A DNA stretch of 64,000 nt, taken from positions 34,256,501 to 34,320,500 of the forward strand of contig CM077593.1 of the NCBI GenBank assembly GCA_039654915.1. The letters run 5' to 3'. This DNA is from Aquilaria yunnanensis (lineage: Eukaryota > Streptophyta > Magnoliopsida > Malvales > Thymelaeaceae). The translations under genes were made by a program, and so were the position numbers. Of this stretch, positions 32,914 to 45,418 are shown in pieces; the first letter of the stretch is position 1; each line of letters opens with the position of its first letter. The notes below the pieces were generated by a model. That model saw only the letters and a list, made by a program, of their open reading frames with translations, was not told the DNA's origin and ran no database searches.

Positions 32914-35310
32914 ATGGACATTCAGAGTGCCAAAGTTAGCACCACAGAGGAGAGTTGGAGTTCTCTTAATGCTCATTTGAGCTGCACCACTTTGAAAAAG
33001 GTGGAGAAGTGGTGCTCAAAGTTCTTTCTTCCTTCTTGTGTTAAGGTTAAGGTCCCTGAGCATGGTGAGCTAAGTTATCACCCTTGGGAAGGAGAGATCA
33101 CCATCTTTAGGTCTCAGCTAAAAGCACGTCTCCGATACCCCCCTTGAAAATGGTTTCTGATTTTTGTGAGTGGCATAGCTATCAACCAATTATCTCTAAA
33201 CTATTACTCTTATTTCAATGTCTTTCTATGCATGAGCGGGCTTTTGAAGGTAGTCCATCACCTTATTGTTTTCATGCAATATTACAAACTTCATCCTGTT
33301 CTAAAGGGCTCATTCTATTTTCTTCTATCTCAGGGATTGGGTAGCAAAAAATATACCTTCACTTTTGCCACCAAAGATAGTTAGTGAGGCTGGCAGAAGA
33401 AGTACTTCTTTATGGAAGTATTGAAAGAGTGGAAGAACTTGCCAACAAAATGGGCTTTCAAAACCTTGGTGATCAATGTTATGGATCCATCGAAGCTCTT
33501 GGCCGAAGAGCTAGAATCCTAATTTAAAGAGTTCGATAGTTGTATTAGTGAAATGGCTGACTGGCATCAGCAAGCATCTTTACGTCCACCTTATCATTTC
33601 CCCATTCGATAGAATCTAATGACTGAAGAGGTCCTTTGGGAGTTAGGCATCATCAAGCAACACTTGACTGACCTCGAAATGCCCAAACCGAGCATAAATG
33701 GGAAGAAAACTATAATAGTCATGCTTATTCAGAATGAGCTCACTTATCAAGTCCTTATACACGTAAGTCAATTTCACCTATCATTTATTGGATCACTTTA
33801 TACTTATATTGATGTTTTTTCATTTTTCAAATATGGGTGATAAGTCTGCTAATTTCTACAAGAGCCTCTTCCTCGAGCAGGCCGAGAAGGGTGAACAAGG
33901 AAAAAAAAAGAAAGAGAAAAAAGGGCAGCCTTTGAGAAAATCTCAACCAAAGAAGTCTAAGGAGGATATTGTCCCTCCTCCTCCCGAGGTCATCAAAGTG
34001 GCAGGAGATTCGATGCCCAAGGTCGTTATCTTATCTACCCCAGTTAGTTTGAACTTTATTGTAGAGACCTTGAGGACTTCTCTAGCTGTTCTTTTAGCCG
34101 AAGAGGTTGAGAAAAGAGGAAACTGAAGAGGAAGGATGTGCCTACTAACATCCATGAGGTAAGCGACTCTGAAGTAGGGGAACCTGAGGTTCCTTTACCA
34201 AGTTTGTCCTTTGATCTTTCATTTATGAGTTTTGGCTTTTTTGAAATTTTAGACTTTATAGATGAATGGTTAAGGGATGACATGGTAATCAAATTTTGGC
34301 GAGATCTGGTAGAGGAAGTGGTGGAGCCATATTGGATCTTTGACCTCAAACAAAGGCGTCAGCGCAGTAATGCTAAAATCCCTTTAAGGAAGGTTCCAAG
34401 GGAGCCCTTTTGGAAGTTTACGGAGGACATGGATTTGTTCTCTAATGATTACCAGAAGATGGTCCCTCAAACGGTGAAGAGGGATAATGACAGATGCCAC
34501 CTTCCAATCTCTGACGGAGTCTTGTCTAAATGAAGAGACTCTAGCTACTCGGATTACTGAGCATGTTACCCAGGTATAATTTTCTTGTGATACTTAGAAA
34601 TTTTTGCCATTACTTAGGGCGTTTGACTTAAATTTTGTGCCTCCTTTTTGCAAATGCTCTCCTATGGAGGGGATTTCTGAGCATGGTTTGCCAAGTAGAC
34701 CATGATCCGCACCCAAACAGATGAGAATTTAGTGAAGGCCAAAAGAGCCCTATGTAACTACCTTCTATAAATATGGAGAATTAAGCAAATTTGCTAAGGC
34801 AGGGGTAGCAGGGCTTCGCCAAGAGCTCACTGAGGGTACCCAAATGCTCTTCAAGGATTACTCATGCAAAATGGCCAATTTGGGATTGAAATTGGTCAAA
34901 CAAACCTCTACCAATGATGCTCTTTAGAATGAGCATTTGTCTCTATTTGCCGAGGTATCCCAAGCTCTTTTGGATAAGGCACAACTCATTACTGAAGTGG
35001 AGCAACTGAAGAAGTGGAAAAAGAAGAAGAAGGAGGAGACAAAGGCTTTAACGAAGTAGAAGGTAGAGGCTGACGAGATGACGAATTGATCCTTCCAAGA
35101 TGGCTTTTATTTAGCTTGTCACCAAGTCCTTTACTACTATCTAGACATGGACCTCTTCTTTTTTTGGGCGCTTGACATCCCCAAAAGGCCTTTCTTCCGA
35201 ATGGTGATAAAGGGAATTTCTAGGCATACTTCAACAAACTTCGAAGACCAAAGATCAATCTATTTCTGAAGAGTCTCAGGATGAGGATGTGGAGGAGTAG
35301 TTTAGGGCAT
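32914..35310 (+). pseudogene. Antisense gene of element C (PF04195-like, coiled coil), decayed
   Basis: The same four-part plan as in A and B can be followed. Exon 1 starts at 32914 and carries SQLKARLRYPP, then after a frameshift AINQLSLNYYSYFNVFLCM, MQYYKLHPVLKGSFYF and WRLM-like sequence to about 33762, where the donor gtaagt survives. The exon 2 frame begins at 33833 (MGDKSANFYKSLFLEQAEKG, then a Lys-rich and PPPP stretch), but its acceptor has lost the AG. Exon 3 contains FWKFTEDMDLFSNDYQKM (about 34405-34460) and ends at a surviving donor near 34574. Exon 4 ends with FQDGFYLACHQVL near 35095. Several stops and frameshifts make it a pseudogene. It shows that the gene was present in this family before the nest formed. 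Confidence 0.75.
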
Positions 35311-35568
35311 TTAGAAAATTGAGCCAACTATATGTACTACTCTTATATTTTGTTTTTAATGAAAATGTTATTTATTCAAATTTCATGCTCGTATTTTCAG
35401 CCAAGCCCCGAATGCTCTCTTCTTCAGTTTGGCAAATTGTGATAACACTTGCACATGTTTATTTCCTTTGGATAAAAATTTTAAGTAATGCTTATTTGAT
35501 AGAAATTTGCACAAGTGTTTTAAGATTTCTTAATGGTTGAATGATGCTCTCACTTTCTTTGAAATTTT
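35311..35568. other. Spacer between antisense gene and pol in element C
   Basis: AT-rich, with no copies of the palindromic motif that forms the array in element A. Confidence 0.5.
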
Positions 35569-36682
35569 CTAAGAATATTTCTTCTTCAGATAATCTGAAT
35601 GCCAAGTATTTTTTAACTCTTCTCATTCGGCATTTCTAATCTTGAAGACTTCTGGCTGAACTTCTTCGGTGACCAAATAAGTTCCTTCTTAATTTGCATG
35701 AGATACACCATGAGATGGTATTTAGGGTTCTAGTTTAGCCTTTCAGAGAACCAGGTCTCTAACTTTGATTCCCTTAGGCTTAACCTTAAAGTTTGATGTG
35801 ATAACAACTCGTTGTTGGAAAGCTCGTCTTTGGAGTTCGACCATTTCCCTATGTTTTTCAATCATATTGAGTTTGGCCATTAAGCCGAGGTCATTTTTTT
35901 CTTTTTTGAACACCTGTATCCTTATAGAAAGTTTTACTGTCTTGATAGGGATCAGAGCCTTTATTTCAAACATGAGGGAAAAAAGGGTTTTCTTGTTAAC
36001 TCTTCTTGGAATTGTTCAATAACTCCATAGCACACTTGGTAATTCACCAAGCCACCTAACCTTGGCTTTACCAAGTCTTTTCTTTAAGTGATCCTTCAAA
36101 GTTCTGTTTAATACTTCTACTTGTCCATTGCTTTGGGGATGAGATACTAGGGCGAAGTGCAATTTTATGCCAAGGTTGGTGGCATACTCCCGGAATCCTT
36201 TATTAATAAATTGGGTACAATTGTCCATGACTATCACCCTCGGGTAGCTAAACTTGCATATGATATTCTTCCAAATGAACTTGTGGATGTCTTTGGTCGA
36301 TATACTTGATAAGGTTCTACCTTGATCCATTTTGTGAAGTACTCTACTACAACAACGTAGTATTTAACCCCTCCCAGTGCAGTGCGGAAAAGACTAATGA
36401 GATCAATTCCCTATACTGAGAAGGAACAAAGGTCACTAGCCGAGGTCGCTACTTTGAAAGGTACTCTCTGAACGGGTGCATGTCACTGACATTTGTGGCA
36501 TTTCTTGATGAATTGCCAAGCATCCTTCCTTATGGTGGGCCAAAAGTATCCCTGTCGAAGTAATGCTATGACTAGGGCATTTGTCCTAATGTGGGATCGA
36601 CATGTCCCCTCATCGACTTCTTTCAGTACTTGTTATGTGTCTCTTTCGTCAACACATCTTTGCAAGGGATTGGAGTACCCTT
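35569..36682 (-). pseudogene. Integrase end of element C pol (left of the copia insertion)
   Basis: The pol stop is at 35569-35571 after ELKNTWHSDYLKK, the same C-terminus as A. Moving right: QPSIRIQV-like and LNMIEKHREMVELQRRAFQQ (35743-35973), then the catalytic core (36016-36330) with DNCTQFI (second catalytic Asp kept, following Gly changed to Cys) and SHPQSNGQVEVLNRT (catalytic Glu kept). It ends at 36682 in the codons for GYSNPLQRCV where the copia element entered. Stops interrupt the frame, so it cannot work. Confidence 0.8.
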
Positions 36683-38103
36683 TGTAGGGTTTTGAGAGCC
36701 AAGCAAGTGTAGCATAATATAATCGAAACCCTCAAGGATCCAAGTGAAACAAGGTAAATCGAGTGCTCAAAATTTTATACCTAGTTCGGTTAAGATCTTT
36801 CACCCAACTGTTGAGTCGAATCACAAAACTTGAGCAGTTGATGTGTTTAAGCTTTCTATGGTATCCACATGAGCCTCTTAGGATCACCATGCCTTCACCA
36901 CACCTTGGTAGATGCGTTCTTCTTATGCTTATAGTGCTAGCTTGCGTCCTCCAAGGAATGGCAAGAGAAAAGTATGGCTGGAACTGTTAGAACTCTTATG
37001 ATTTCATCCTTAAAAAGGCTAAGGCAAGAGCTGCGAATTTCTCACTATATGATGTATTTATAGTGAGACTCAACTCCCAAGCCTAATGGGTTTCAAAAGC
37101 CCTAATCCAATTAGGTTTTAATTTCGGGCCTAATAATGGCTCAACCTTTGGGCTAATCATTAATACGAAAGTATCATGAAACCAACAATTCGTCTCATGC
37201 ACTCAAATAATCCAATTGGCTCTATGTGTGTTACCCAATAGGCTCCTATTACATTGGCAATGATCATAAATCACATTTATCCTCATAAACAATGAGCGGT
37301 GTCTAGCAACACATCATTGCTACCTAAGTGACTAGATTGTCGGTGATTCGACTAAACCTTTATGATTAGTATCTGTGTATGCCATTGTCCCTTTGTCCAA
37401 GATATCAAGACCAAGCACAAGACATGGAATGTGTCACTCTCGTATAACCCAATCTATGGTTTCTTGATTACCAAGTAGACTAACTTAAATTGATGACATT
37501 GATATCATATATCAACTCATCTAAGCATAGCCATGCATTTTCTTAGTCTCACTCTATCAAGAGGCCCAAAGATATCACTCCCATTACATAGGAGGGAGAA
37601 ATCCTATCTTGATCATACAAAATCTTCCACATGATATGTGCCATACCCAATGGCCTCCTTCAAGTTCACTCAATTACGAGCAACAAAGGGAAGTATCAAA
37701 GTATGTGATTCACATGTATGGAACCTTGATGACCTTAGGTCAAAGGACTACATATACATGATCACTAAGATAATCACTTTTGACACTCATATAATGATCC
37801 ATGTAGCATTCTCATGGTGGGTCAGCCCAGCACACAAGTTTTCCAACTTATACCCATATGTAAACTACATATCTTATATTAGTCTCTACATATGCTAGTC
37901 GTTATGTATTATTGCAACCCGCTCCATAATAATAATAGACCAGGGATATTTAAGAATATCATTATTCTAGGGTTATAATTATGTTTATTATGTTATGTAG
38001 AAACAAAACAACAAAACATAATTACTAGATTAATGTCTCAATAAAATATCATGCTTCAATGTACAAAATATAATATTCTCATGATTGGCTTTTGGGCACA
38101 ACA
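36683..38103 (-). repeat. 3' LTR of the copia element
   Basis: 1,421 bp. On the minus strand it begins TGTTGTGCCC and ends CCCTACA (TG..CA). It aligns with the two-part 5' LTR over nearly its whole length. Confidence 0.85.
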
Positions 38104-38120
38104 CTAACAATCTGCCACTT
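38104..38120 (-). other. Polypurine tract of the copia element
   Basis: AAGTGGCAGATTGTTAG on the minus strand, just before the 3' LTR and just after the pol stop; this position and sequence are usual for plant copia elements. Confidence 0.6.
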
Positions 38121-41100
38121 GCACTAAAGCCAATCATCCATGTATTTAATACCGATAGACCTAGAATGGCTATCATGCTTTTGTTGCGTAAGGGCTTTTG
38201 TCCGTGGATTAGCAATGTTGTTGTCTGTTGAAGTCCTAGATATCCTTACATCACCCCTTTCGATGATCTCCCATATGAGATAATAGCGTCGGAGTATGCG
38301 TTTGGATTGCTGGTGAGATCGAGGTTCTTTAGCCTATGCGATTGCTCCATTGTTGTCGCAATAGAGCTTTATCGAGTCGGCAATGCTTGGAACCACTCCA
38401 AGTTCTGTGATGAACTTCTTGATCTAAACCGCCTCCTTTATAGCATCAGAGGTGGCAATGTACTCAGATTCTATTGTAGAGTCGGCTATTGTTTCTTACT
38501 TTGAACTCTTCCAGCTCACAGCACCACCACCAATGCAAAACACATAACTAGATTGCGATCTGAAATCATCCTTATTGAATTGGAAGCTAGCATTGATATA
38601 ACACCTTATAACGAGCTCATCTTCATCTCCAAAGACCAATAATGCATCCTTAGTCCTTTGTACGTACCTAAGAATGTTCTTAACAATTGTCCAATGACTC
38701 TCACCAGGGTTTGATTGGTACCTGCTCGTCATGCTCAAGGCATATGAGACATCGGGACGAGTACATATCATGGCATACATGATAGATCCAATTGCTGAGG
38801 CATATGGAATCTTACTCATGCATTCTCTCTCCTAAGGTATACTCAGGCACTGAGATCTAGAAAGAGTTATACCATGTGACATGGGCAAGAATCCATTCTT
38901 GGAGTCTTGCATGCTAAACCTCTTTAGCACCTTTTCAATGTGTGTACTTTGACTTAGGCTAAGCAATTTTCTAGATCTATCTCTATAAATCCTGATGCTT
39001 AACACATAAGCTGCTTCACCCAAGTCTTTCATAGAGAAACATTTCCTTAGCCATGTCTTTACAGACTGCAACTCAAGAATGTCATTCCCAATGAATAGTA
39101 TGTCATATACATACAACACTAAGAAAACAATAACGCTCCCACTAAGCTTCTTGTAAACACAAGGTTCATCTTCATTTTTTACAAAACCAAACTCTGTGAT
39201 TGCTTCATCAAAACGAAGATTCCAACTCCAAGAAGCTTGCTTCAGTCCATAAATGGACCGTTACAACTTGTACACTTTATTGGCATTCTCAATAGTGATA
39301 AAACCCTCAAGCTATGTCATGTACACATCCTCAAGTAGCTTTCCATTAAGCAAAGCAGTTTTGACATCCATTTTCCATATTTCATAATCATGGTGCGCAG
39401 TAATAGCCAATAAAATTCGGATGGATTTAAGCATGGCAACTGGTGAAAAAGTTTCATCATAGTCAATACCATGAATTTGCTTGAAACTTTTTGCAACCAA
39501 TCATCCCTTAAAGGTAATCACATTACCATCCATGTCAGTTTTCTTCTTGAAAACCCATTTGCACCCTATAGGTTTTACCCCTATAGGTGGATCAACCAAA
39601 GTCCATACTTGGTTTTCATACATGGATTCTATCTCGGACTTCATGGCCTCTAGCCACTTCTCAGAGTCAGGCCCCAACATAACTTGTTGATAGGTTGTGG
39701 GCTCATCCTAATCCATGAGCATCACATCACTAGTGTGAGTCATAAGAAATCTATATCCCTTGGGCTAATGCCGAATCCTACCAGACCTACGTGGGCTCTG
39801 TGCTACAAGAATAGACTCTTGAATCACAACATCTTGTGGTGTTTGTTTAGGTTCCATTTCAGGTTCGATGTCCCCTTGTTGTTCTTGAATTTCTTCCAGT
39901 TTTACTTTCCTCCCACTGGTTCCTTTATAAATAAACTCTTTCTCTAAAAAGACACCAGTTCAAGCAACAAATGCTTTTTTCTTAGAAGGATTGTAGAAAT
40001 AGTAACCCTTTGTTTCTTTGGGATACCCAACAAAGAGGCATTTATGAAATTTAGGCCCTAGCTTGTCAGAGGATTGACATTTCACACAAGCATCACAGCC
40101 CTAAATCTTCATAAAAGACAAACTAGGATGCCTCCCACTTCATATCTCATATGGTGTCTTTTGAACCGATTTAGACGAAACTTGGTTTAGTGTAAAAGAT
40201 TTCATATAAGCATCATAGCCCCAAATCTTCATAAAAGACAGACTAGGATGCCTCCTACTTCATATTTCATATGGTGTTTTTTGAACCGATTTAGACAAAA
40301 CTTGGTTTAGTGTAAAAGATTTCATATAAGCATCACAGCCCCAAATCTTCATAAAAGACAGACTGGGATGCCTCCTACTTCATATTTCATATGGTGTCTT
40401 TTGAACCGATTTAAACGAAACTTGGTTTAGTGTAAAAATAGCTGTCTCTAGAACATGTCCCCAAAAGGAGTTTGGAAGGTCAGCTTAACTCATCATAGAT
40501 CGAACAATGTCTAACAAAATTTTATTTCTCCTTTCAGATACACCATTCCATTGAGGTGTACTAGGTGGAGTGAGTTGTAATATTATACCACACTCTTTTA
40601 GATAGTCAAGGAAGTCTCGATCCAAGTATTCTCCACCTTAATCTGATTGAAGTACTGTCATACTCTTCCCAAGTTGATTTTCTACTTCATTCTTGAATTC
40701 TTTGAACTCTTTGAAGGATTTTGACTTGTGTTTTATAAGATATACATAGCCATATCTACTGAAGTCGTCAGTAAAGGTAATGAAGTAATGGAAACCTCCT
40801 CTAGCATGTGTAGACATAGGGCCACATACATCACTATGTATGAGTCCTAATAAGACATTAGCCCTTTCACTTTGCCTAGTGAAAGGGGTTTTGGTCATCT
40901 TGCCCAATAAACATGACTCATATGTCTCATATGATTCAAAATCAAATGAGTCCAAAAGTCCATCCTTATGGAGCTTGGATATGTTGGTCTCATTTATATG
41001 GCCCAAACGATAGTGCCAGAGATAAGTCGGGTTCGAATCATTCAATCTGACCTCTTGGAATTCACATTATAGATTGGATTTTGTTCTAGAACATACAAAC

Positions 41101-42245
41101 CATTACTAAGTCGAGCACTACCATAAAAGATTTTATTCAAATAAATAGAACAACATTTGTCCTTTATTATAAATGAAAAACCTTTCTTGTCCAAACCAGA
41201 AATAAAAATCAAATTTATACTAATAGTAGGTTCAAAGTATCAGTTGTCTAATTCTAAAAATAATCCACTAGGCAATGTGAGAACATTAGTCCCTACAGCT
41301 AAGGCAGCAACCCTTGCTCCATTTCCAACATGTAGGTCCACTTCACCTTAGGCCAATCTTCTACTCCTACTAAGATCCTGCACATTTGCACAAATATGAG
41401 ATCCACATCTAGTATCCACTACCCAATATGAGGAAGTAGAAAAGTTAGCCTTTATAACAAAATACCTGAAGTGGAAGTCTTACTTCCTTTTTCCTTAGCA
41501 AGTTCTTTAAGATAGAGCTTACAATTATGCTTCCAATGTCCAGGCTGCTTACAATGGATGGTTTAGCTGAAGAAGAATTAGCATTGGACTTTCCTTTAGC
41601 TTTATTCTTCTTCTTGTTGGTTTTTCCCTTTCCTTTGCCCTTTTGTACCATCATAATGGGCTTAGCCTTCTTAAGGTTTTGCTCAGCAATTCTCAACATG
41701 TTAAGCAATTCAATGAGGGACTTGTCAAGGTTGTTCATGTTATAGTTCATGATGAACTGACTGTAGCATTCCATCAACGATTGCAGGACTACATCAATAG
41801 CCAACTTTTTCTAAAGAGCAAATCCCAAACTCTTAAGATTCTCAATGTACCCAATCATCTTGAGCATATGAAGACCCATGGGACTTCCCACAGACATTTT
41901 GCACCTAAACAATGCCTTAAAGGTCTCAAACCTCTCATGCCTAGCTTGCTCTTAGAAGAGCATTTTGAGATGTTCAATCATATCGAACGCCCCCATGTTC
42001 TCATGTTGCTTCTGAAGCTCAGATTCCATGGTTATCAACATAAGGCAAGCAACATCCAAAGCATCATCAAAATGCTTATTGTGAGCATCCTTTTCAGCTC
42101 TTGGAGCATTGGCAACAGGCTCATTCGGAATGGGCTGCTCTAGGACATAAGCCTTTCGCTCTTGCTTGAGGACTATCCTCAAATTTTGATACCATTTGAA
42201 AAAGTTAGTCCCATTCAGTTTTTTCTTCTCAAGGATCGATCGCAA
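38121..42245 (-). pseudogene. gag-pol of the copia element (broken)
   Basis: Read leftward: gag N-terminus from 42245 (LNGTNFFKWYQNLRIVLKQE), gag 3' part (41445-41804) with a Lys-rich stretch, integrase N-terminus and core (40638-41045; LWHYRLGHIN, DVCGPMSTHARGG), integrase C-terminal side with a 120-bp triplication (40081-40438), RT (39312-39500, GIDYDETFSPVAMLKSIR; 38832-39119), and RNase H (38496-38819; CTRPDVSYALSMTSRYQ), continuing to KYMDDWL and the stop near 38122. In RT the catalytic YVDD reads YVYD, so an essential Asp is lost. Stops and frame changes separate the pieces. The lineage is probably Tork/Angela-like from the RNase H wording, but that is from memory. Confidence 0.85.
40081..40438 (-). 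repeat. Exact-period 120-bp tandem triplication within copia integrase
   Basis: Three units at 40081-40200, 40201-40320 and 40321-40438 differ at only a few positions. 120 bp is 40 codons, so the duplication keeps the reading frame; each unit encodes SVQKTPYEI..SRRHPSLSFMKI, the region after the integrase core. A Trp codon in the units has become TGA. Confidence 0.9.
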
Positions 42246-43294
42246 TGAAAGTGTCGATGTGTTTTGTGCAATGGTAATCTAAGACAGTAAATATGCAGTG
42301 TAAGAGTCATGCATTTTAATTCATCTAATAAGGACTTTTATTAAACGATACTCCCACTATTTTACTCACAATAATAACTCTTGATATTATTTCTGAACAG
42401 CTCGGCTTTAAAGTATTCTAGTGGGCCAAGAGCCATATTTCACCACAACCTAAGTCAGCTTTGGTTTTTTTCTTCAGTTACAGTTATTTAGGTAGGCAAC
42501 TCCTTGCCAATTGCATCTTATGCAACTCTTGGGTAGTTCGGTGAATAACACTGGTCCTAGCTCATCTCATGAACTTAAGCCCAACCCTATGCCTCTAAGT
42601 CCCCAACCCTATTAGGATGACTTAGTTAAGTTGGACCCAAAGTTAGCAATTTAGATATCAATTTTATCCCATTACGTCTTACCAAGATGAACATAGGTGC
42701 TTATCTTTGGCAAACCCACCAAATGTTGATCAAAGTCTGGATGAGTGCCAACATTTAGAAGGCATCACATTTAATGACTTAATATTTTGTTTGAGGAATT
42801 TTTCCTTTTGATCTCACCAATTATTATCTCCGGTTGTCTTATACAAGCATCATAAACAAATATAAAACATGCATCTTATGCTAAAACCAAAATAAACATG
42901 ACATGGTTATAGCCCAAAATATGCAATATTCTCAAGCCAATGAGAATATCATAAAAGCTTAAGAAAAGGAAAAGTCTCCACAAGCTTCTTCTTCTTCCTC
43001 CTTGGTTATCTCTTTGTAGTCACTTCCTTGGACACACCACCTCGGACGATCCCAGAATGTACAATTAGATCAATAATAGAAACCTTAAGTTACATTCGAG
43101 GGGATTAAGGTGAGAAGAGAATGTACAGTGAGAGCAACAAGAAAAGGCACGACTTGCAGGCCGTATTTACAAGTACAACCAACAAGGGCTATAACCATGC
43201 ACCATGCTTCAACCACCAATTAGTATATCATGTCAAATCTCATTCAACAAAAATGTATGCCAATTAACGCGCATTTATTAACCAATTTTATTAC
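42246..43294 (-). other. Leader between copia 5' LTR and gag
   Basis: About 1.05 kb without recognisable coding sequence. I did not find the usual plant copia primer site (TGGTATCAGAGC) next to the LTR, so the primer site is either changed or unusual. Confidence 0.45.
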
Positions 43295-43795
43295 TGTAGG
43301 GTTTTGGGAGCCAAGCAAAGCTCAGCAGAATATGACCAAAACCCTCTAAGATCCAAGTGAAATGGGGTAAATCAAGTGCTCAAAATTTTATACCTAGTTC
43401 GGTTGAGATCTTTCACCCAACTGTTGAGTCAAATCATAAAACTTGAATAATTGACGTGTTTAAACTTTCTATGGTATCCACATGAGCCTCTCAGGATCAC
43501 CAAGCTTTCACAACATCCTGGTAGATGTGTTTCTCTTCCGCTCACAGTGCTAGCTTATGTCCTCCAAGAAATGGCAAGAGAAGAGTGCGGCTGGAACTCT
43601 CAAAACTCTTTTGATTTTATCCTTAAAGAAGCTAAGGCAAGAGCTTCGAATTTCTCACTATATGATGTATTTATAGTAAAACTCAACTCCCAAGCCTAAT
43701 GGGTTTCAAAGCCGTAATCCAATTAGGTTTTAATTTTGGGCCTAATAATGGCTCAACCTTTGGGCTAATCATTAATACGAAATTATCATGAAACC
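43295..43795 (-). repeat. 5' LTR of the copia element, inner part
   Basis: It matches 36683-37180 of the 3' LTR. It is cut at 43795 by insertion of element B. Confidence 0.85.
43791..43795. repeat. Target-site duplication of element B (left copy)
   Basis: aaacc, repeated exactly at 54619-54623. The uninterrupted site is seen in the other copia LTR near 37184 (catgaaacc followed by aacaattcg). Confidence 0.9.
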
Positions 43796-44690
43796 TAATG
43801 CCCTGCAGCATCTTCGTTGTGTGACATGGTGAGACCGGGAGGGATTTCCAATGAGGGAGAACGTCTGAAGTGGAGATTTCCCAGGAGAATATGCCTGAAA
43901 CACTCAGAAAGCAGGGGTTAGGAGGTCCCCGGAGTCTTTTTCCGAGGAGGAGCCTCCGACGCCCAAGTCAGTGTTTTGGAGGTAGAGAGAGAGTATTGGG
44001 GGCCAAAGGTTCTTGCCTGTTTCACGTTGTTTTCGGGTGAGGAGAGACCCCCCCCCCCCCCCGACTGAGGCCATTTCCTTCGTATATAAAGGAGGGTGTG
44101 GTCCGTTCAGATTGCGACACGTGTTCGGTCAGATGTAATCTGTACTTTTAGGCATGGGGGCCTCTAGCCACCTGCAGGCTCCTCGGGCCATGGGCTAGAG
44201 CAGGAATAGCCCTACGTGACAAGACGTAGGCGACGTCGGCGTGTCAGAGCACATATGAGGGCGGCGTTTAGCCTGTGAGGGTGACATGTCCGAGACTCCT
44301 TAATTGCTTCTGCCGTACTCCCGAGGTCCCTTCAGTTGAGGTCACCCTTCGGAATAAAGACCCTTCTCACGAAGTCGTCTCAGTAGTTCGGGGGGTTCCT
44401 TAGCATCAAAGCTCCTCGTTCGGGGGGATTTACTTCTACCGAAGGTGGCTGGTCTTTCTCCCTCGAAGCTGGCTCGGCCGCTTTCCCAAGGGAGGCGACG
44501 CTCTATTTCCCGAGGTCAGTACTGTCATTCCCAGAGGTGCTGGTGGGCCACCGAGGTCATATGCCCAAGGCGTCAGACTCCCTCTTTCCCAGGTTGGTAC
44601 TGGTACTCCTTACAGGTGGCGCTCGATTTCCCGAATGTGGTTGCTGGCCAAAGTTCACAGGTTTACAGGGTGATAGCACTTCGGCTATCA
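43796..44690 (-). repeat. 3' LTR of element B
   Basis: On the minus strand it starts TGATAGCCGAAGTGCTATCA, a near-complete palindrome, and ends CATTA (CATCA in the other LTR). TATA box 44083-44090 and CACGTG 44118-44123. A run of 15 C occurs at 44048-44062. Confidence 0.95.
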
Positions 44691-44707
44691 CATGCCTCCC
44701 CCTCGGG
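44691..44707 (-). other. Polypurine tract of element B
   Basis: CCCGAGGGGGAGGCATG on the minus strand, next to the 3' LTR. Confidence 0.75.
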
Positions 44708-45121
44708 AAGCCGAAGTGGAGACTTTGGCTTGTGGACCTTTTTGGGGCACCTTTCAGGACTCGAAATGTGACGTTCAAAAAGAAACTTCGTCGCCCGAAG
44801 ACATGCCCTGTCCATCCAGGTGTCACTGTCTGCCCTTTTGTGTTTTTGAGGTGCTCGATCTCTTTACTTTTTCTGCTGTAGGTCAGTGGACCGTCGTGTC
44901 TCGTAACCAGGCGTGTTAGTTTGGAGCGGCATGCCTAGGTTTTCGGGATGTCAGAAAGTGTGTCCCTCATTTCGCGTGTTGGCTGACACATGGCACAGAA
45001 TGAATAGGGGAGGCTGCATCAGTTATACCAGCGACGTCTTTTCGTCCTCGTCAGGCAATTTATGGTGGTGATTCACCTTCGCGGAGTAATTATGACGTCG
45101 ATTCGGCTACCCTTCCTCGGT

Positions 45122-45132
45122 CTATATAAACC
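45122..45132 (+). promoter_or_regulatory. TATA box of the antisense gene in element B
   Basis: CTATATAAACC, about 296 bp before the ATG at 45419; it matches the position of the A copy. Confidence 0.6.
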
Positions 45133-45418
45133 TTTCTCCGTCATAATCCTCATTTGCTCTCTTTTTTCCTTTGCTTTGCTCTCGTCTGTTTTCGTGCTTT
45201 CCCCTCTCCTTTCGCGGCGATGCTAGCAGCGGAGCGATTTCCGGCCACCATTCACGACAGCGTCTTCAAATCCTGATTTCGCCAAAACTTTTGGTGGGTT
45301 TCGATTCTAGAGGTCCTTCGGTTTCTTCATTTTTTGCTTTCTCTAGCTTCTCGAAGTCATTTTTCTTCTTTCCGAAGTCCCTCGATTCTTTTTTTCCGGA
45401 GTCACTTTTTTGCCAATC

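Noticed and set aside
43301..43795. Region 43301-43795 with short frames as a separate gene or a third copia LTR.
   Set aside because: It aligns with 36683-37180 and is completed by 54624-55541, so it is half of one LTR split by element B.
44048..44062. Run of 15 C in the 3' LTR of element B as a possible functional tract.
   Set aside because: The 5' LTR has a shorter, interrupted run at the same place; homopolymer slippage or sequencing error is more likely.
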